This document shows, in pieces, positions 61,471 to 64,000 of a stretch of 64,000 nucleotides of DNA. The position numbers were made by a program, and so were the translations under genes. The notes below the pieces were generated by a model. It was not told where the DNA came from and ran no database searches. It was given only the letters and a program-made list of their open reading frames with translations. Source of the stretch: Diphasiastrum complanatum (lineage: Eukaryota > Streptophyta > Lycopodiopsida > Lycopodiales > Lycopodiaceae); NCBI GenBank assembly GCA_029204225.1, contig CM055105.1, forward strand, positions 13,655,721 to 13,719,720, given 5' to 3'. Within the stretch, counting starts at the first letter, position 1. Every line of letters begins with the position of its first letter.

Positions 61471-61604
61471 CCCTATATATATTGTGTTGATCCTGCAAAA
61501 TATCAGAACATCCCATTGCAATGCAACATTACTATAAAATGTATATAACAACACATCATGTATATCTTGATTCTTGGATTGATTATTCTACCACTGCCTT
61601 CCTT

Positions 61605-61613
61605 AAACCCTAA
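61605..61613 (-). promoter_or_regulatory. Telo-box in the Sm gene upstream region
   Basis: AAACCCTAA on the plus strand (TTAGGGTTT in gene orientation), with weaker AAACCCTAC and AAACCCCTAC at about 61655 and 61681. Telo-boxes are common in plant promoters of ribosomal, snRNP and replication genes. Confidence 0.45.
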
Positions 61614-61774
61614 CTCCAAACCACGCCCCTCTTTCCCCCTCTCATTCGAGCTTAAAACCCTACTCCCCTCATTTTAGCCTAAACCCCTACTCCACTCCAA
61701 AACCAACAAATGGAAGTGGCTAATCATTTAAATTATGATAATAAATACGAGCATTGGAGTGAATTCAAAATAAA

Positions 61775-63677
61775 AAAAAGACCAAAAAGGCCAAAAAATC
61801 CAATGAAAAGGGTCTTGGGAGAAAATAGGATAAAAATAGAAATAAATAATTAATTAATGGCATGAACCGTGCCGGTTTATGACACGCTTCTATGGTTTGG
61901 CACAAGGTTTTAGACACAATTGGAATTTCAAGGCTTGACACCATTTGCATGCAAGATTATTTTAGATGAGTTTAGCAAGTTAGAGGCAATTTTCTAATGT
62001 TGAAAAAGTTTACATTTTCAAGACCATAGTGCACAATTGAGTAATTCATATTCATGAAGACATGTAAAAGGGGTTTTGATCTTGTAAATTTTAGAAAACT
62101 CATGAATGTCCTTATGCTCCTAATTGAGAAAAACTCAAGAAAACAAACCAAACAAGGTGATCGTAGAAGATCATGAGAGGCAAAACTAAGGGTTGAAAAT
62201 GACACAATCGGATTCATTTGTAAAAGCACAAAAGGGTGAATGGCACAATCATATAAATTGAGAAATTTTCTTCAATGTTGATTAGCTACTCAAAAAGTAT
62301 CAGTTGAGAAATTTTGTTCAATGTTGATTAGCTACTCAAAAAGTATCTTCACAATTTAGGAATCATTATGACCAAGTATTTGTCCATATTTGTTTTGTGA
62401 GGCATTAATGGTTCACCTCATAAATGACATTAGAGTGATGGTAGAGATATGTCATTGAAGTCAATAACGCACATATTACTATGCTATTTTTCATTTGCTT
62501 GTGTCTTTTAAGAATGCAAATTTGTCTTCTACAAATGTTACACCTATTTAAACAAACTTTTTAAGCAATGGCATATATACCTATGAATCTGCTTATGAGA
62601 TAAAAAACCTCTTAATAGAGTCCAATTTTGTAATGTAATTAACCTAAACAACAATTTTTCTTTCTGGAGTTTTCTAAATCAAGGATGCCATTAGTTTTGG
62701 ACTAGTTTTAAATGCTTTTATCACGTCAGGTAAAATACGTATGAAATTAAGTCAAACTTTGGTTTGATTTGTCATGATATTGTGGTTCTCCTTTATTCTA
62801 ATTGATTTTGCATGCAAATTTAACAATGGTGACACTTGTAACGTGGAGAACATAATACAGTATCAAGGTTTATGTTGATAAGAATCCTTGGCTCACCTAG
62901 AGATAACATGTCTTAAATCAATATTAAAAACCCAAATAGTTATGTGATTCAATGGTGCCTTAATTTGAATTATCATAGAGTTTTTAATATTATATAAAAT
63001 GTCGTAAGGTTTTGTAGAACAGTTTTAAAATATATGTGATTTGTGACAAAAATACATCAACATTGCACAAATCACTTGAGAAAATTATGAAAATAATAAT
63101 ATATCAATAAGACTTTTGTTTACCATTCGATAAGTAGGGGGAGGAGTGTGACAGTTCCATGAGAGAAGTTCACTCTCTTTGACAATTTGGAATGAGCCAA
63201 CTCTTCCTCCTCAAATTCTTAGCTGGGGTTGTATTTCAAACTAATTTGAGGGACACCTTGTGAATTTCCTTTCCTTTGGAGGTTTTCACTTACGAATCAG
63301 ATGAGATCTCGTAAGTGGGGCCACTTGGCCCGATGGGCTATTGGTTGGGTGAAGTCGGATCATAACTGTTGTAATAAAATAGTTCAATAGGCAAAAAAGT
63401 AGTAATAAATGAACAATAGCACTCACAATTCAAGAGATCAATTTTCAATTTTGTACTTTTATCGCCAAGCATCTCGATCACTTGAGCCCAATTTTCTTCA
63501 ATTATGGACATGATTTCAATACATGTCTAGGGTTATCACAAATATAGTACACGTTTGTCTTTTTGACCTTCTTCAAAGACACCAATTCTTTTTTCTTCAG
63601 GAATGAGCCAATCGTCCACCCCCTCTAGTTTCTTATCCCACTTTTCTTTCGAATATAGCTCAGCTTGAAATCCTAAC
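61775..63677 (-). repeat. Right arm of a large inverted repeat
   Basis: Reverse-complement partner of 50832-52755. The outer ends coincide at GTTAGGATTTCAAG(C/T)TGAGC, and the inner ends lie near the GGATTTTTTGGCC word. In this arm's plus orientation a purine run (GGGGGAGGAG) precedes TGTGACAG at about 63145, which could be a polypurine tract and LTR start of the parent element. Confidence 0.85.
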
Positions 63678-63697
63678 TGTTAGCAACTGTGCTAACA
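63678..63697. repeat. 20-bp palindrome at the repeat edge
   Basis: TGTTAGCA-ACTG-TGCTAACA: perfect 8-bp arms, immediately outside the right arm of the large inverted repeat. Confidence 0.9.
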
Positions 63698-63714
63698 CAG
63701 AGAAAATAAAAAAA

Positions 63715-63815
63715 TAATAATAAAACTCCGTGGCATGTGTTTTGTAAGACCATGTATGAGTATCTGTCAATAAACTTCAAGCCATGGCATGTGTTTTGTA
63801 AGTCCATGAGTAGAA
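63715..63815. repeat. Direct repeat, period about 66 bp
   Basis: GGCATGTGTTTTGTAAG followed by (A/T)CCATG occurs twice, with AATAATAATAAAA near both copies. Confidence 0.8.
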
Positions 63816-63840
63816 GCTTAAATAATAATAAAATAGCTTA

Positions 63841-63939
63841 AACTTAGATTTAGAACTTAGACTTAGGAAACTTAAGATTAGAAATATTTTATCTTAAGTT
63901 TTCCTAAGTTAAAAAATTTGAAGTTCTAAATCCTAAGTT
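63841..63939. repeat. Foldback of about 99 bp
   Basis: Two nested inverted pairs: 63861-63878 with 63891-63909 (one-base indel, 12-base loop) and 63841-63858 with 63921-63939 (one-base indel). The whole can form one long hairpin. Confidence 0.85.
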
Positions 63940-64000
63940 AGAAGTTCTTGAAGGCTAGAAACAGATTAGTCCCATAAGTTAGTAGGCACTTATGGAAGAC

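Noticed and set aside
61765-61950. Matching 60-70 codon frames in both inverted-repeat arms as a conserved gene
   Set aside because: The shared frame follows from the DNA repeat itself. It diverges by frame and stops and has no domain.

Overview
The window is nuclear DNA of a land plant with a large genome full of transposons. Three protein-coding loci lie on the minus strand, with small exons and GT-AG introns. They sit in a mosaic of Copia, Ty3/gypsy, LINE, CACTA and hAT remnants, (CT)n microsatellites and tandem repeats. LINE C-terminal domains of this type, introns of several kb carrying transposons, and the low gene density suggest a fern or another non-angiosperm. That is an inference and I cannot name the species.

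Layout. 1-2.1 kb: 3' end of a Copia element and its LTR, then a LINE 3' end. 2.27-9.17 kb: a nearly full-length Ty3/gypsy chromovirus on the minus strand (two 0.52 kb LTRs, PBS, PPT, gag, PR, RT, RH, IN, chromodomain), broken by frameshifts and inserted in ORF1 of a second LINE, which resumes at 9.17 and runs to about 11.47 kb. 11.5-13.2 kb: Copia LTR, PBS and leader, then a LINE endonuclease piece. 14.3-19.9 kb: exons of a DHX36-type DEIH-box RNA helicase (motifs I to IV). Its later exons are not in the window. 20.4-24.7 kb: mostly empty, with a Copia LTR near 23 kb. 24.75-34.7 kb: a complete six-exon VDAC (mitochondrial porin) gene whose 3.9 kb intron holds LINE and LTR-element debris. 35.2-50.2 kb: gypsy, CACTA, Copia and hAT remnants and two very long (CT)n tracts.

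50.8-63.7 kb: two copies of a 1.9 kb repeat in opposite orientation flank about 9 kb. Inside are a palindrome-rich ACGGTTC cluster, a GC-rich LTR element with several tandem arrays, a LINE whose 5' part is inverted as in twin priming, and a complete four-exon gene for an LSM10-like Sm protein (133 aa). The window ends in a 100-bp foldback.

The three genes have no evident functional link: RNA helicase (probably G-quadruplex or RNA remodelling), outer-membrane channel, and snRNP-type Sm protein. VDAC and the Sm gene read through without a break. The helicase exons are open but incomplete. All transposon reading frames are damaged. The most notable points are the LSM10-like gene, the inverted LINE, a perfect hairpin at a deletion in the chromovirus integrase, a set of palindromes with compensating arm changes near 48.7 kb, and the ACGGTTC palindrome cluster.
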